From: Aliivibrio sp. | GTDB lineage: Bacteria; Pseudomonadota; Gammaproteobacteria; Enterobacterales; Vibrionaceae | Assembly (NCBI GenBank): GCA_016764915.1 | Contig: JAESQY010000063.1 | Span: 24,136 to 88,135 of the forward strand | DNA: 64,000 nucleotides | Reading direction: 5' to 3' | Part shown: positions 1-8,367 of the stretch, one piece after another | How the letters are laid out: each line of letters opens with the position of its first letter | Numbering within the stretch: the first letter of the stretch is position 1 | Notes under the pieces: model-generated | What the model was told of the DNA's origin: nothing | The model's database searches: none | The model's input: only the letters and a program-made list of their open reading frames with translations | Program-made: the position numbers and the translations under genes

Positions 1-108
1 TATGAACATTATGTTGAAAAGCAGCTTATGCCCGTCGCAGATGGTATTCTGCCATTTATCGGTTTAAGCTTTGATGAATTAACCAAACCTCAAATGGGTT
101 TATTTTAA
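1..108 (+). CDS. polB: DNA polymerase II, C-terminal fragment
   Basis: The first 35 codons are open to a TAA stop. The peptide contains PVADGILPFIG and ends QMGLF, which closely matches what I recall of the C-terminus of E. coli DNA polymerase II (a family B, damage-inducible replicative polymerase). Only the extreme C-terminus is in the window, so no polymerase motif is visible. The polB-uvrY-uvrC-pgsA order fits Vibrio chromosome 1. The gene starts to the left of the window. Confidence 0.85.
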   Translation, partial: YEHYVEKQLMPVADGILPFIGLSFDELTKPQMGLF

Positions 109-354
109 GAATGAGAGGACATCGAGCCAATCAGGTAAGTTATTAATCGCTGTAATGATAGAAGACAAATCATGGTTTTTTACTGTCATTTTCAGCAATT
201 TAATGTATTTTATTAAGACTATGGGATATGACGCAAAAAGAAAATGAGTTTTTAATATCAGTTGAGTTAGAATCTTTGAGTAACAATTTTGCGTGTAATG
301 TTAAAAGTCGAAATTGAAATAAAAAAGTGAATAGTGATATGTGGAGATACAAGT

Positions 355-999
355 TTGATTAAAGTATTCCTTGTAGATGATCATGAGCTGGTTCGCACAG
401 GGATTAGACGTATTTTAGAAGACGTCCGTGGAATTAAAGTAGTAGGGGAAGCTGACAGCGGTGAGCAAGCGGTAAAATGGTGCCGTGCTGAGATGGCAGA
501 TATTGTTCTAATGGATATGAACATGCCCGGTATTGGTGGATTAGAAGCAACCAGAAAAATTTTACGATTCAATCCAGATGTTAAAATTATTGTACTCACG
601 ATTCATACGGAAAACCCATTTCCCACGAAAGTGATGCAAGCAGGCGCTGCCGGTTATTTAACCAAAGGTGCAGCTCCAGATGAAATGGTTAATGCAATTC
701 GAGCCGTAAACAGTGGCCAGCGTTACATTTCACCTGAAATAGCTCAACAAATGGCACTAAGTCAATTTTCACCTGCATCAGAAAATCCTTTTAAAGAACT
801 TTCTGAGCGTGAATTACAGATCATGTTAATGATCACTAAAGGCCAGAAAGTGACGGATATTTCAGAGCAATTAAACCTAAGCCCGAAAACGGTCAACAGT
901 TATCGTTACAGATTGTTTAATAAATTGAATATTGGTGGTGATGTCGAATTGACACATCTAGCGATTCGATATGGAATTTTGGATACCGAGTCTCTTTAA
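355..999 (+). CDS. uvrY: Response regulator UvrY/VarA (GacA family)
   Basis: A 214-residue two-component response regulator of the BarA/UvrY (VarS/VarA) system, which in gammaproteobacteria activates the CsrB-type small RNAs that titrate CsrA. The receiver domain covers about residues 1-120, with acidic DD at 8-9, phospho-acceptor Asp54 in LMDMNMPG, Thr near 82 and Lys near 104. A LuxR-type helix-turn-helix covers about 145-205 (LSERELQIMLMI, SPKTVNSYR). I chose the TTG start at 355: it gives the family N-terminus (M)IKVFLVDDHELVR and has a GGAG ribosome site 9 bases upstream, whereas the in-frame ATG at 334 would add seven non-conserved residues. Its stop abuts the uvrC start with no gap, as in other enterics and vibrios. 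Confidence 0.93.
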   Translation: MIKVFLVDDHELVRTGIRRILEDVRGIKVVGEADSGEQAVKWCRAEMADIVLMDMNMPGIGGLEATRKILRFNPDVKIIVLTIHTENPFPTKVMQAGAAGYLTKGAAPDEMVNAIRAVNSGQRYISPEIAQQMALSQFSPASENPFKELSERELQIMLMITKGQKVTDISEQLNLSPKTVNSYRYRLFNKLNIGGDVELTHLAIRYGILDTESL

Positions 1000-2832
1000 G
1001 TGCCTGTTTCAACTTTTGATGCCAAAAACTTTTTAAGCAGTGTGACACAGCAGCCAGGCGTTTACAGGATGTATAACGCTGAGTCTGTTGTTATCTATGT
1101 TGGCAAAGCTAAAAACCTAAGAAAGCGCCTTGGTAGCTATTTTCGCTTAAATATTCCAAGCGAAAAGACCAAGGCACTGGTCAGCCATATCGTCAATATT
1201 GATGTTACTGTTACTCATACAGAAACAGAGGCATTGATCCTTGAACACAACTATATTAAGCAGTACATGCCCAAATATAATGTGTTGTTACGTGACGATA
1301 AATCCTACCCTTATATCTTCATCAGCAAGCATCGACACCCTAGAATTTCGATTCATCGTGGCAGTAAAAAGCGGAAAGGTGAATATTTTGGTCCCTATCC
1401 TGATTCAGGAGCGGTGCGTGAAAGTCTGCATTTAATGCAAAAGCTCTTCCCTGTTAGGCAGTGTGAAGATTCTGTTTACGCTAACCGGCATCGCCCTTGT
1501 TTGATGCATCAAATTGGTCGATGTGTTGCTCCGTGCGTAGAGGGCATTATTTCAGATGAAGCCTACAGCGAACAAGTCAGTTATATTCGTCTCTTCTTAC
1601 AGGGCAAAGACCAGCAAGTGATCACCGAATTAGTTGAGCAGATGGGGCAAGCGAGTCAGACATTAAATTTTGAAGGTGCTGCAAAGTATCGCGACCAAAT
1701 TCAAGCGATGAGGCGAGTTCAAGAGCAGCAGTTTGTCACCGGTGACAGTACAGAAGATATTGACGTGTTGGGTTTTGCTATCGAAAAAGGGATGGCGTGT
1801 ATTCATTTGTTGATGATCCGCCAAGGTAAAGTATTAGGCAGTCGTAGCTACTTCCCCAAAATTCCGGCAAATACAGAAAAAGAAGAGGTGTTTTCCAGCT
1901 TCCTAAGTCAATACTATTTGAACTACTCAGAAGGAAGAACTATTCCATCTCGAGTTGTTATTGGTGAACACCCAGAAAGAGAGGTGTTTGAACAAGCACT
2001 AACCGAACTTGCAGGGCATAAAGTGACACTGCAAGTAAACCCGAAAGGCCTCAAAGCTCGATACTTTAAGCTTGCCAATACTAACGCAACTACCGCGTTG
2101 AGCAGTAAGCTGAACCACAAAATGACCGTGCACCAGCGATTTAAGAAGTTAGAGAAGGCGCTGCAACTTGATTCGATTACACGTATGGAGTGTTTTGATA
2201 TTAGCCATACTATGGGTGAAAAAACAGTGGCATCTTGTGTGGTGTTTAACCAAGAGGGGCCTGTGAAGGCGGAGTATCGTCGCTATAACATAACAGGCAT
2301 TACCGGCGGTGATGATTATGCCGCAATGGGGCAGGTGCTTGAGAGAAGATACAGTAAACAACTGGATGTGGATAAAATTCCTGACGTTATCTTTATTGAT
2401 GGCGGTAAAGGCCAGCTAAATCGAGCCAATGATATCATCAGCTCGCACTGGGATGATTGGCCGAAGAAACCGCTCTTAATCGGTATAGCTAAAGGTACAA
2501 CACGTAAACCTGGTCTAGAGACATTAATCAAAACCAGCGGAGTGGAGTTCTCTTTGCCAAGCGACTCATCTGCGCTGCACTTAATTCAACATATTCGTGA
2601 TGAAAGTCATAATCACGCCATCAGTGGCCACCGAGCACAAAGAGCCAAAGTGCGAAAGCGCAGCGTACTAGAAGATATTGAAGGTATTGGCGCGAAGAGA
2701 AGGCAAAATCTGTTGAAATTTATGGGCGGCATCCAAGAGTTAAACCGAGCAACTGTTGAAGAAATAGCCAAAGTACCGGGCATAAGCAGTACATTGGCAG
2801 AAAAGATACATGATGCATTGCAACAGAAGTGA
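1000..2832 (+). CDS. uvrC: Excinuclease ABC subunit C
   Basis: UvrC makes both incisions in nucleotide excision repair after UvrAB loads it on damaged DNA. The 610 residues are full length. Visible parts are a GIY-YIG nuclease (about 17-95, GVYRMYN and [12 protein letters not shown]), a Cys-containing linker ([15 protein letters not shown]), a UVR motif near 205-240, the RNase H-like 5' endonuclease ([33 protein letters not shown]) and a C-terminal helix-hairpin-helix pair ([25 protein letters not shown]). It starts with GTG directly after the uvrY stop, so the two are almost certainly cotranscribed and translationally coupled. Confidence 0.97.
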   Translation: MPVSTFDAKNFLSSVTQQPGVYRMYNAESVVIYVGKAKNLRKRLGSYFRLNIPSEKTKALVSHIVNIDVTVTHTETEALILEHNYIKQYMPKYNVLLRDDKSYPYIFISKHRHPRISIHRGSKKRKGEYFGPYPDSGAVRESLHLMQKLFPVRQCEDSVYANRHRPCLMHQIGRCVAPCVEGIISDEAYSEQVSYIRLFLQGKDQQVITELVEQMGQASQTLNFEGAAKYRDQIQAMRRVQEQQFVTGDSTEDIDVLGFAIEKGMACIHLLMIRQGKVLGSRSYFPKIPANTEKEEVFSSFLSQYYLNYSEGRTIPSRVVIGEHPEREVFEQALTELAGHKVTLQVNPKGLKARYFKLANTNATTALSSKLNHKMTVHQRFKKLEKALQLDSITRMECFDISHTMGEKTVASCVVFNQEGPVKAEYRRYNITGITGGDDYAAMGQVLERRYSKQLDVDKIPDVIFIDGGKGQLNRANDIISSHWDDWPKKPLLIGIAKGTTRKPGLETLIKTSGVEFSLPSDSSALHLIQHIRDESHNHAISGHRAQRAKVRKRSVLEDIEGIGAKRRQNLLKFMGGIQELNRATVEEIAKVPGISSTLAEKIHDALQQK

Positions 2833-2898
2833 ATTTAGAGCACCATTATAGCCAATAGAGCTTACATCTAAAAAAGCCAATACTAAGAATAATTTATT

Positions 2899-3456
2899 AT
2901 GAAATTTTCAATACCGAACATTTTAACTCTGGCACGACTTTTTCTGATTCCCGTTATTGTGGTGGTCTTTTACCTACCTTATGAGTGGTCAGCAATGGCT
3001 GCCGCTGCTGTGTTTTGGGTTGCAGGTTTTACCGACTGGTTAGATGGTGTTATTGCCCGAAAACTGCAACAATCAACAAAGTTTGGGGCATTTATTGACC
3101 CTGTCGCTGATAAAGTCATGGTGGCTGCGTCATTAGTATTAATCACCGACTATTACCACACACTTTGGATAACCATTCCTGCCATTACTATGATAGCGCG
3201 CGAGATTATTATCTCTGCATTACGAGAGTGGATGGCTGAAATTGGTAAACGTTCGAATGTTGCTGTTTCGTGGGTTGGAAAAGTGAAAACAGTGACTCAA
3301 ATGTTTGCTCTATGGGTATTAATTTGGCACCACAACGATTATATGATTTGGGTTGGTTACGCTTCATTGTATGTGGCGACAATTTTAACTTATTGGTCTA
3401 TGTTCCAATACTTATCTGCAGCGAAAGATGATTTGCTAGACAGTAAACATCATTAA
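2899..3456 (+). CDS. pgsA: CDP-diacylglycerol-glycerol-3-phosphate phosphatidyltransferase
   Basis: An inner-membrane enzyme that transfers a phosphatidyl group from CDP-diacylglycerol to glycerol-3-phosphate, the committed step to phosphatidylglycerol and cardiolipin. The 185-residue protein has about four to five hydrophobic segments and the complete CDP-alcohol phosphotransferase signature near 52-73 (DG..AR, eight residues, G...D...D). The length is normal for the family. It lies 66 bases after uvrC, in the conserved uvrY-uvrC-pgsA-tRNA order, and is followed by a strong hairpin terminator. Confidence 0.95.
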   Translation: MKFSIPNILTLARLFLIPVIVVVFYLPYEWSAMAAAAVFWVAGFTDWLDGVIARKLQQSTKFGAFIDPVADKVMVAASLVLITDYYHTLWITIPAITMIAREIIISALREWMAEIGKRSNVAVSWVGKVKTVTQMFALWVLIWHHNDYMIWVGYASLYVATILTYWSMFQYLSAAKDDLLDSKHH

Positions 3457-3478
3457 ATAAAACAAAAATAGATTTAAG

Positions 3479-3507
3479 AAAACGAGTTGATATAGCTCGT
3501 TTTTTTT
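3479..3507 (+). terminator. Rho-independent terminator after pgsA
   Basis: Inverted arms AAAACGAG and CTCGTTTT enclose a short loop and are followed by a run of seven further T. It closes the uvrY-uvrC-pgsA unit and separates it from the tRNA promoter about 90 bases downstream. Confidence 0.85.
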
Positions 3508-3599
3508 GTTTTTAGCTTCGCCTCAAAGAGAGATAAAGTCTGATTTATAGACGTTCTGATGCAAAATTAGCCAAACGGCACAGAATTATTAAAATAGTG

Positions 3600-3627
3600 T
3601 TGACTCCCTTTAGTGAATCCGTAGAAT
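3600..3627 (+). promoter_or_regulatory. Promoter of the first tRNA operon
   Basis: TTGACT at 3600-3605 and TAGAAT at 3622-3627 are separated by 16 bases, a good sigma-70 pair. The same spacing and much of the spacer (TGAATCCGTA) recur before the second tRNA operon at 53819, which supports its being real. Transcription would start about 40-45 bases before tRNA-Cys. Confidence 0.75.
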
Positions 3628-3676
3628 GCATCCCGTACCCAAGAGGAAGCAACCAAACTTCTGATTGAGTGACAAC

Positions 3677-3750
3677 GGCGCCTTGGCAGAGTGGCTATGC
3701 AGCGGATTGCAAATCCGTGTACCTCGGTTCGACTCCGGGAGGCGCCTCCA
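3677..3750 (+). tRNA. tRNA-Cys (GCA)
   Basis: A 74-base cloverleaf with an encoded CCA end. The acceptor stem GGCGCCT pairs with AGGCGCC, the anticodon loop is TTGCAAA with anticodon GCA, and the T-loop is GGTTCGACTCC. It is the first tRNA of the cluster and differs by one base in the variable region from the copy at 53859. Confidence 0.97.
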
Positions 3751-3849
3751 CAATTTGTAATAACGATTGAGATCGAGAGATTGAAATCAGTCGGTATTAG
3801 ATGGTGTCTAACTAAAGTCAGTTATGAGCACCGCAATCCAGAATTGCGT

Positions 3850-3936
3850 GCCCTGGTGGTGGAATTGGTAGACACAAGGGATTTAAAATCCCTCGGCGTT
3901 CGCGCTGTGCCGGTTCAAGTCCGGCCCGGGGCACCA
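3850..3936 (+). tRNA. tRNA-Leu (TAA)
   Basis: An 87-base class II tRNA with CCA encoded. The acceptor GCCCTGG pairs with CCGGGGC through one G-U pair. The anticodon arm GGGATTTAAAATCCC gives anticodon TAA, and a long variable arm follows (CTCGGCGTTCGCGCTG). It matches the copy at 54047 throughout. Confidence 0.97.
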
Positions 3937-3945
3937 TCTAAAAAT

Positions 3946-4021
3946 GCGATACTAGCTCAGTTGGTAGAGCGCAACCTTGCCAAGGTTGAGGTCACGAGTT
4001 CGAGCCTCGTGTATCGCTCCA
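3946..4021 (+). tRNA. tRNA-Gly (GCC)
   Basis: A 76-base cloverleaf with encoded CCA. The acceptor GCGATAC pairs with GTATCGC, the anticodon arm ACCTTGCCAAGGT gives anticodon GCC, and the T-arm is CACGAGTTCGAGCCTCGTG. It starts nine bases after tRNA-Leu in the same transcript. No intact counterpart accompanies the second Cys-Leu operon. Confidence 0.97.
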
Positions 4022-4029
4022 AACATCAA

Positions 4030-4059
4030 AGTCCTATACAGAAATGTTAGGGCTTTTTT
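4030..4059 (+). terminator. Terminator after tRNA-Gly
   Basis: The stem AGTCCTA / TAGGGCT has one T-G pair and is followed by six T. It ends the Cys-Leu-Gly operon. A similar hairpin follows the broken tRNA-Gly copy downstream. Confidence 0.85.
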
Positions 4060-4099
4060 GTGTCTGACGTGCAGTGATAAAAGTGTGTGTCCCTTAAAA

Positions 4100-4177
4100 A
4101 GTTGGTAGAGCGCAAGCTTGCCAAGGTTGAGGTCACGCCTAAGACCTCGAAGATCGGGAGCCTCGTGTATCGCTCCA
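4100..4177 (+). pseudogene. Broken tRNA-Gly copy
   Basis: Bases 4100-4137 repeat the D-arm to variable region of the tRNA-Gly just upstream with one change in the anticodon stem (ACC to AGC). The 5' acceptor strand and the first part of the D-arm are missing, replaced by unrelated sequence. In the T-arm the six bases AGTTCG are replaced by 21 other bases (4138-4158), after which 19 bases of the 3' end, including TATCGCTCCA, are perfect. It cannot fold as a tRNA. It is a tandem duplicate in decay. Confidence 0.85.
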
Positions 4178-4185
4178 AACAACGA

Positions 4186-4214
4186 AGCCCTGACAGCAAT
4201 CTCGGGGCTTTTTT
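4186..4214 (+). terminator. Terminator after broken tRNA-Gly
   Basis: AGCCCTGA pairs with TCGGGGCT through one T-G pair, followed by six T and then GTGTCTG. The T tract and GTGTCTG are the same as after the first terminator, so tRNA-Gly and its terminator were duplicated together. Confidence 0.8.
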
Positions 4215-4434
4215 GTGTCTGCAAGAAAATAAATAATATATTGCATATTTCTTTTGTTTTTCTCTCATAATTTGATACCTGATATCAGCACATATCAACG
4301 ATTTATAGCTAAAGAGAATAATATTTGAATTTAGTTTTCTATCACCCTATAAAGCTCAGCCATAACAGCGTAGGATCACACTACTTTAGATAAAAAATTA
4401 GGTTTGCACTTTTGGTGCATGAACATAAAAAATT

Positions 4435-5775
4435 ATGCAACTAACAGAAAAAGCATTACTTAATCACGCTTTACTTATTTCTATTTCCACGCCGCAGTTT
4501 AAAGGTGATGAAGCCGAAGAATCACTTGCTGAGTTGGCGCGTTTAGTGACGACCCTAGGCTTTAAAGTTGTAGGTACGCAGTCGCAGAGACAAAACTCTA
4601 CCCAAAAAGTCAATGTATTGGGTGAAGGAAAACTGGTTGAAATAGCACGTCTTACGGGCAATAAAGGTGAGGTTGAAGATGATTCTGGAGGTGAATACCT
4701 TCTAGATGATACGGACTTATTTGACATTCCTTCAGATAACCTTCCGTCTGATTGTGCTGATGTAGTGGTATTTGATTGCGATTTGACCCCATCTCAGCTA
4801 CGCAATGTGGAGAATCAACTAGGCGTAGAAGTGTTTGACCGTACTGGCATTATTATCGAAATATTCAGTCGCCATGCCCGTACCAAAACAGCGAAATTAC
4901 AAGTAGAAATGGCTCGCCTTAATTATGTCGCTCCACGGCTTCGTGAGACATCATGTGGCGATAGAGAGCGTCAAATGGGTAAAGGTGCTGGTGAAACTAC
5001 GCTAGAGCTAAACCGCCGTAAAGTACGCGACCAGTTAGCCGATATTAAGCGCGAACTGGTGAGTGTTCAAGATGAAATGAAAGGGCGACGTACACAACGT
5101 GCTGACCTTTTTTGTGTCGCTTTGGTCGGTTATACCAATGCGGGTAAGTCATCGATGATGCGAGCAATTACCGGTAGTAATATTGAAGGAGAAAACAAAC
5201 TTTTTGCAACGCTTGATACTACGGTTCGTGCCTTGTACCCCGAGACTCAACCACGGGTATTAGTATCAGATACTGTTGGTTTTATTAAAAAATTACCGCA
5301 CGATTTAGTCGCTTCATTTCACTCAACTTTAGCAGAAGCACACGATGCATCATTGTTGTTATATGTGGTCGATGCTTCAGACCCTTCATTTCGCGTACAG
5401 CTAGATGTGGTACACGAAGTGCTGGAAGAGGTTGGGGTTGAGGGCAGTAAAAAATTATTGGTGCTGAATAAATCAGACCGGCTGAGCAAAGCGCAACAAC
5501 AGTCACTGATGGAAGAGTTTCCTGATGCGATGATGACATCAACTCGAAATCCGCTAGACATCACTAAACTGCACAAATACATCGTGGATGTTTCTGAGCA
5601 GGATATGATTGAAGATGAGATTATTGTTCCCTATACCGCGAAAGGTATTATCGGTGAAATTAGATCGAGCATGAGCGTTGCTAAGGAAGAGTATGAGTAT
5701 GAGTACATTAAGCTCACAGTACGTTCAAATGCGATTGATTTAGCAAGATTGAAAAAGCGAATGATGGAGTTATAA
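4435..5775 (+). CDS. HflX-family GTPase with acidic insertion
   Basis: A 446-residue GTPase of the HflX class; HflX proteins bind the large ribosomal subunit and split stalled 70S ribosomes. Seen: the N-terminal HflX domain (GEGKLVEIA, VVVFDCDLTPSQLRNVE, FDRTGIIIEIF), a helical linker (KLQVEMARLNY, GAGETTLELNRR), then the G domain with G1 GYTNAGKSS at 232-240, G3 DTVGF at 279 and G4 NKSD at 345. Residues about 80-105 are a strongly acidic insertion between conserved segments. Vibrios normally carry hflX beside hfq; this copy lies alone after tRNAs, so it may be a paralogue, and I leave the symbol empty. No clear ribosome site precedes the ATG. Confidence 0.85.
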   Translation: MQLTEKALLNHALLISISTPQFKGDEAEESLAELARLVTTLGFKVVGTQSQRQNSTQKVNVLGEGKLVEIARLTGNKGEVEDDSGGEYLLDDTDLFDIPSDNLPSDCADVVVFDCDLTPSQLRNVENQLGVEVFDRTGIIIEIFSRHARTKTAKLQVEMARLNYVAPRLRETSCGDRERQMGKGAGETTLELNRRKVRDQLADIKRELVSVQDEMKGRRTQRADLFCVALVGYTNAGKSSMMRAITGSNIEGENKLFATLDTTVRALYPETQPRVLVSDTVGFIKKLPHDLVASFHSTLAEAHDASLLLYVVDASDPSFRVQLDVVHEVLEEVGVEGSKKLLVLNKSDRLSKAQQQSLMEEFPDAMMTSTRNPLDITKLHKYIVDVSEQDMIEDEIIVPYTAKGIIGEIRSSMSVAKEEYEYEYIKLTVRSNAIDLARLKKRMMEL

Positions 5776-5877
5776 CTTCTCTATATCGACATGCCTTTAA
5801 TACGCTACTGACAAAGACTGTCACTGACATACAGTATATTAGCAATCAAATTAAGCAGTACTACTTTAGGAACTACT

Positions 5878-6243
5878 ATGTTTAAAATTGATTCGTTTGT
5901 TTTGTATGTCGACGATATTGAAATCAGCAAGAAATTCTACACCGATACTTTTGAGTGTGAAGGGCAGGTGCTATCACCAACATTTGTCTCTTTCCCATTA
6001 GGAACCGAAGTTACCATTGAGCTGAAACAGATTGCACAAGCGGAACCTTCGGCTACCATCACGGGTGGTGGAACAGAGCTATCTTTGGTTGTGGAAAATC
6101 CTGAAAGGTTACACAAGCTTTATGATCAGTGGAAACTTAAAGGCGTGACGTTTCTTCAAGTGCCTACCGAATTAGTTTTCGGCCTAACATTTGTTGCAAT
6201 AGACCCAGATGAGCATCGCATTCGTGTGTTTGCCCACAAATAA
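5878..6243 (+). CDS. VOC/glyoxalase superfamily protein
   Basis: A 121-residue protein with the two beta-alpha-beta-beta-beta modules of the vicinal oxygen chelate fold: DSFVLYVDDIEISKKFY at the start and FVAIDPDEHRIRVF at the end. These proteins act as lyases, dioxygenases or drug-binding proteins, and metal ligands vary, so no reaction can be named. It stands alone, 102 bases after the HflX-like gene, and is followed by a terminator. Confidence 0.8.
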   Translation: MFKIDSFVLYVDDIEISKKFYTDTFECEGQVLSPTFVSFPLGTEVTIELKQIAQAEPSATITGGGTELSLVVENPERLHKLYDQWKLKGVTFLQVPTELVFGLTFVAIDPDEHRIRVFAHK

Positions 6244-6257
6244 TCATCTTCACTATC

Positions 6258-6293
6258 AATACGCGTTTTGTCGAGCAAAGCGTGTATTTTTTT
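6258..6293 (+). terminator. Terminator after VOC gene
   Basis: A 13-bp stem, AATACGCGTTTTG with CAAAGCGTGTATT (two G-U pairs), loop TCGAG, then a run of T. On the other strand it lies about 100 bases beyond the end of the Lrp-type gene. Confidence 0.8.
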
Positions 6294-6394
6294 GTCGTTG
6301 ACTATGTTCACTTCTGAGCAGGTTTCATCTTCTTTGTCTGCAATTTTAGAACTTACGTTTTTATCTTTGGCTATTGACGATTTCTAAAGCCGAA

Positions 6395-6829
6395 TTAGCC
6401 CCCATTATTTATCCATTCGCTCATGACGACGTTAGTACGGATTTTTTCAATATCCATTTGCATATCAATATATTCGCGAATCTCATGAATGCGGCTCATG
6501 GTTTCTGCTTTGACAAAAACGACAAGATCCATCTCTCCTGTAATACCTCGACAGGTGACCACTTCTGGAATGTCTTGAAACAGTGGAATGACATCAGAGC
6601 AACGGGCGCATTTGTGTTTGATCTCAAAATAGACAGAAACACCCTCTTTTTGAGATTCACTCAGCAACACTTGATAACCTTTAATCACATCGGTTTTTTC
6701 AAGCTTCTTGATTCGTTCAGACACTGATGAACGAGAAAGATTAACCACCTCTGAGATATGAGAGATGCTTTGACGAGCATTTTTGCGCAGCTCGTTAATG
6801 ATCGCTTTGTCGAATTTATCCAAACCCAC
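6395..6829 (-). CDS. Lrp/AsnC-family transcriptional regulator
   Basis: A 144-residue feast-famine regulator. The N-terminal winged helix-turn-helix (about 5-60: LDKFDKAIINELRKNARQS, LSRSSVSERIKKLE) is followed by the RAM ligand-binding domain (about 65-140, including CRGITGEMDLVVFV). It is transcribed divergently from an amino-acid exporter gene, the usual arrangement for a local Lrp-type activator that senses the exported amino acid. A short inverted repeat lies between the two genes. Confidence 0.9.
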   Translation of the reverse strand: MGLDKFDKAIINELRKNARQSISHISEVVNLSRSSVSERIKKLEKTDVIKGYQVLLSESQKEGVSVYFEIKHKCARCSDVIPLFQDIPEVVTCRGITGEMDLVVFVKAETMSRIHEIREYIDMQMDIEKIRTNVVMSEWINNGG

Positions 6830-6865
6830 ACCTTATACTGACTTTACGCTATATTTCCGTTATTT

Positions 6866-6881
6866 TGTCGGTTGAACGACA
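6866..6881. promoter_or_regulatory. Possible operator between lrp-type and exporter genes
   Basis: TGTCG and CGACA flank a six-base spacer in the divergent intergenic region. Lrp-type proteins bind such partial dyads. The site is short and could be chance, but it lies where an operator is expected and inside the sequence that a longer reading of the exporter gene would call coding. Confidence 0.35.
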
Positions 6882-6961
6882 CTTCTGTTGGATATTGCCG
6901 TCACTCTGTTACTGAGTTTGTGCATATAATGACTTTATCATTAATAACGAATAAGAAGCCA

Positions 6962-8221
6962 ATGAATAACAATCAAGGAACGATCGGACGCTGGCAAGGC
7001 GCCGGACTCATGGCGACCACATTGCTAGGAACTGGTGTCTTTATACTGCCGCAAATGACCATCGCCAGTTCGGGCAGTGGAGCATTGTTTGCTTGGGTGA
7101 TTCTAACGTTGGCGATTATCCCGGTAACCTTTGTATTTGGTCGATTGGCCAGTATTTTCCCACACGCAGCGGGGCCTGCTTTTTTTGTTGAGAAAGCTTT
7201 TGGACGAGTATTAGGGCGAACCATTGGCTTGAGTTTTTTGTTGGTCATACCGTTTGGTGCGCCTGTTGCGATTATTATTACCTTTCAATTTATTAATGAG
7301 CTGATCCCTATGTCTGGGGTAAAAGAGTTGGCGGTTGAAATGTTGTTGATCGGTTTGATCTTTATATTGAATATTAAAGGGCTGCAAGTATCGGCAAAGC
7401 TGCAATTTGTATTGACGATGGCTATTGTGGCTATTGTATTAGCGCTGCTTGGAGCGATTGGCTTTAATACTCAGAGCTTATCTTCCATCTCATTTGGTGA
7501 ATTACATCAACAGAGCGCCGTTTTTCACGCAGTCGGCATCGCGTTTTGGAGTTTTCTAGGTGTGGAAGCGATCACCCATCTTGCCAATGATTTTAAACGA
7601 CCTGAAAAAGACATGATCCCAGCAATGTTAATTGGAGTGATGGTGGTGGGCGTAGTTTATCTTTCTTGCACACTGTTGCTGTTGCTAGTTCCAAGTGAGG
7701 CTCCTATAGCTATGGTGGATATCTTTGACCGTTTGTTAGGTGGATATGGCGCAGAGGTGATTGGTGTTTTGGGTATTTCCGCTGGGGTTGCCACCGTTAA
7801 CGTCTATACCGCCAGTGCCGCTCGTTTGATGTGGTCTTTTAGTTCCGAAGGTGTTTTACCACGCTATTTCAGCAAACGTAATCAATATCAAGTTCCAGTG
7901 CGAGCGTTGAGTGCACAGTTGATTGGCATGGCCATTGTGTTGGCTTTTACCTTTGTCAGTGGGCAAGATCTTGAAGAGTTAATTAACTGGAACAACGGCG
8001 TGTTTGTTTTTATCTATCTCGCAGCGATGTTGTCTGCAGTTAAGTTATTGAAGAAGCGTTATTTGCCGCTTATCTTCTTAAGCTGCTTGTTCTGTTTTCT
8101 GCTGGCTTACTCGATTGGATGGGATATGGTGTTCTCCGTCATTCTATTCTCAGTTATCGCCCCGTTTGTCTGGTGGCAGCAAAACGTATTAAACCGAAGA
8201 GAGCTAGCCGAGTGCCGTTAA
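6962..8221 (+). CDS. APC-superfamily amino-acid exporter, YjeH type
   Basis: A 419-residue inner-membrane protein with about 12 transmembrane segments. It resembles E. coli YjeH, which exports methionine and branched-chain amino acids: conserved stretches are LLGTGVF near the start (TM1 unwound region), VFGRLASIFPHAAGPAFFVEKAFG, FWSFLGVEAITHLANDFKRPEKD and WNNGVFVFIYLAAML. I start it at ATG 6962, giving the family length (E. coli 418) and an AAGAAG ribosome site. Reading from 6872 would add 30 residues without homology. The divergent Lrp-type gene is its likely regulator. The substrate is inferred from the family. Confidence 0.88.
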   Translation: MNNNQGTIGRWQGAGLMATTLLGTGVFILPQMTIASSGSGALFAWVILTLAIIPVTFVFGRLASIFPHAAGPAFFVEKAFGRVLGRTIGLSFLLVIPFGAPVAIIITFQFINELIPMSGVKELAVEMLLIGLIFILNIKGLQVSAKLQFVLTMAIVAIVLALLGAIGFNTQSLSSISFGELHQQSAVFHAVGIAFWSFLGVEAITHLANDFKRPEKDMIPAMLIGVMVVGVVYLSCTLLLLLVPSEAPIAMVDIFDRLLGGYGAEVIGVLGISAGVATVNVYTASAARLMWSFSSEGVLPRYFSKRNQYQVPVRALSAQLIGMAIVLAFTFVSGQDLEELINWNNGVFVFIYLAAMLSAVKLLKKRYLPLIFLSCLFCFLLAYSIGWDMVFSVILFSVIAPFVWWQQNVLNRRELAECR

Positions 8222-8321
8222 GTGCTGAGCTTATTTAAGGATGAAACAAAGGAAGAGTCGATGAACATCGTAATCGAAAGAGCGACTATGTTAGTTATTT
8301 TTTGACTGTTTAAGATAATGA

Positions 8322-8357
8322 GCTGAATCTCTTCAGCTCATTATCTTTTGTTTCTAG
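8322..8357. terminator. Bidirectional terminator
   Basis: A perfect 16-bp stem (8322-8337 with 8342-8357) and a four-base TCTC loop lie between the convergent exporter and semialdehyde dehydrogenase genes. T or A rich flanks occur on both sides, so it probably serves both. Confidence 0.85.
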
Positions 8358-8367
8358 AAACGGGGTT

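Larger units (their letters stand above)
3600..3936 (+). repeat. Copy 1 of duplicated tRNA-Cys/tRNA-Leu operon
   Basis: From promoter to the end of tRNA-Leu this block is repeated, with substitutions and small indels, at 53819-54133 in the same orientation. Shared non-tRNA sequence includes the promoter, AATCAGTCGGTATT, AGATGGTGTCTAA and GAATTGCGT just before tRNA-Leu. The leader between the promoter and tRNA-Cys is longer here, about 49 bases against 12. The copies lie about 50.2 kb apart. Confidence 0.85.

Noticed and set aside
3691..4050. 119-codon plus-strand frame across the tRNA cluster
   Set aside because: It lies inside three tRNA genes; the frame is incidental.
3952..4298. Minus-strand frames opposite tRNA-Gly and its broken copy
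   Set aside because: They are antisense to RNA genes and repeat one another only because the tRNA sequence is duplicated.
5829..5845. LexA box before the VOC gene
   Set aside because: CTGT and ACAG are present but separated by nine bases, not eight.
6374..6727. 117-codon plus-strand frame
   Set aside because: It lies opposite the Lrp-type gene, whose protein is clearly conserved.
6872..6961. N-terminal extension of the amino-acid exporter
   Set aside because: It has no homology, gives a length beyond the family and overlaps the probable regulatory region.
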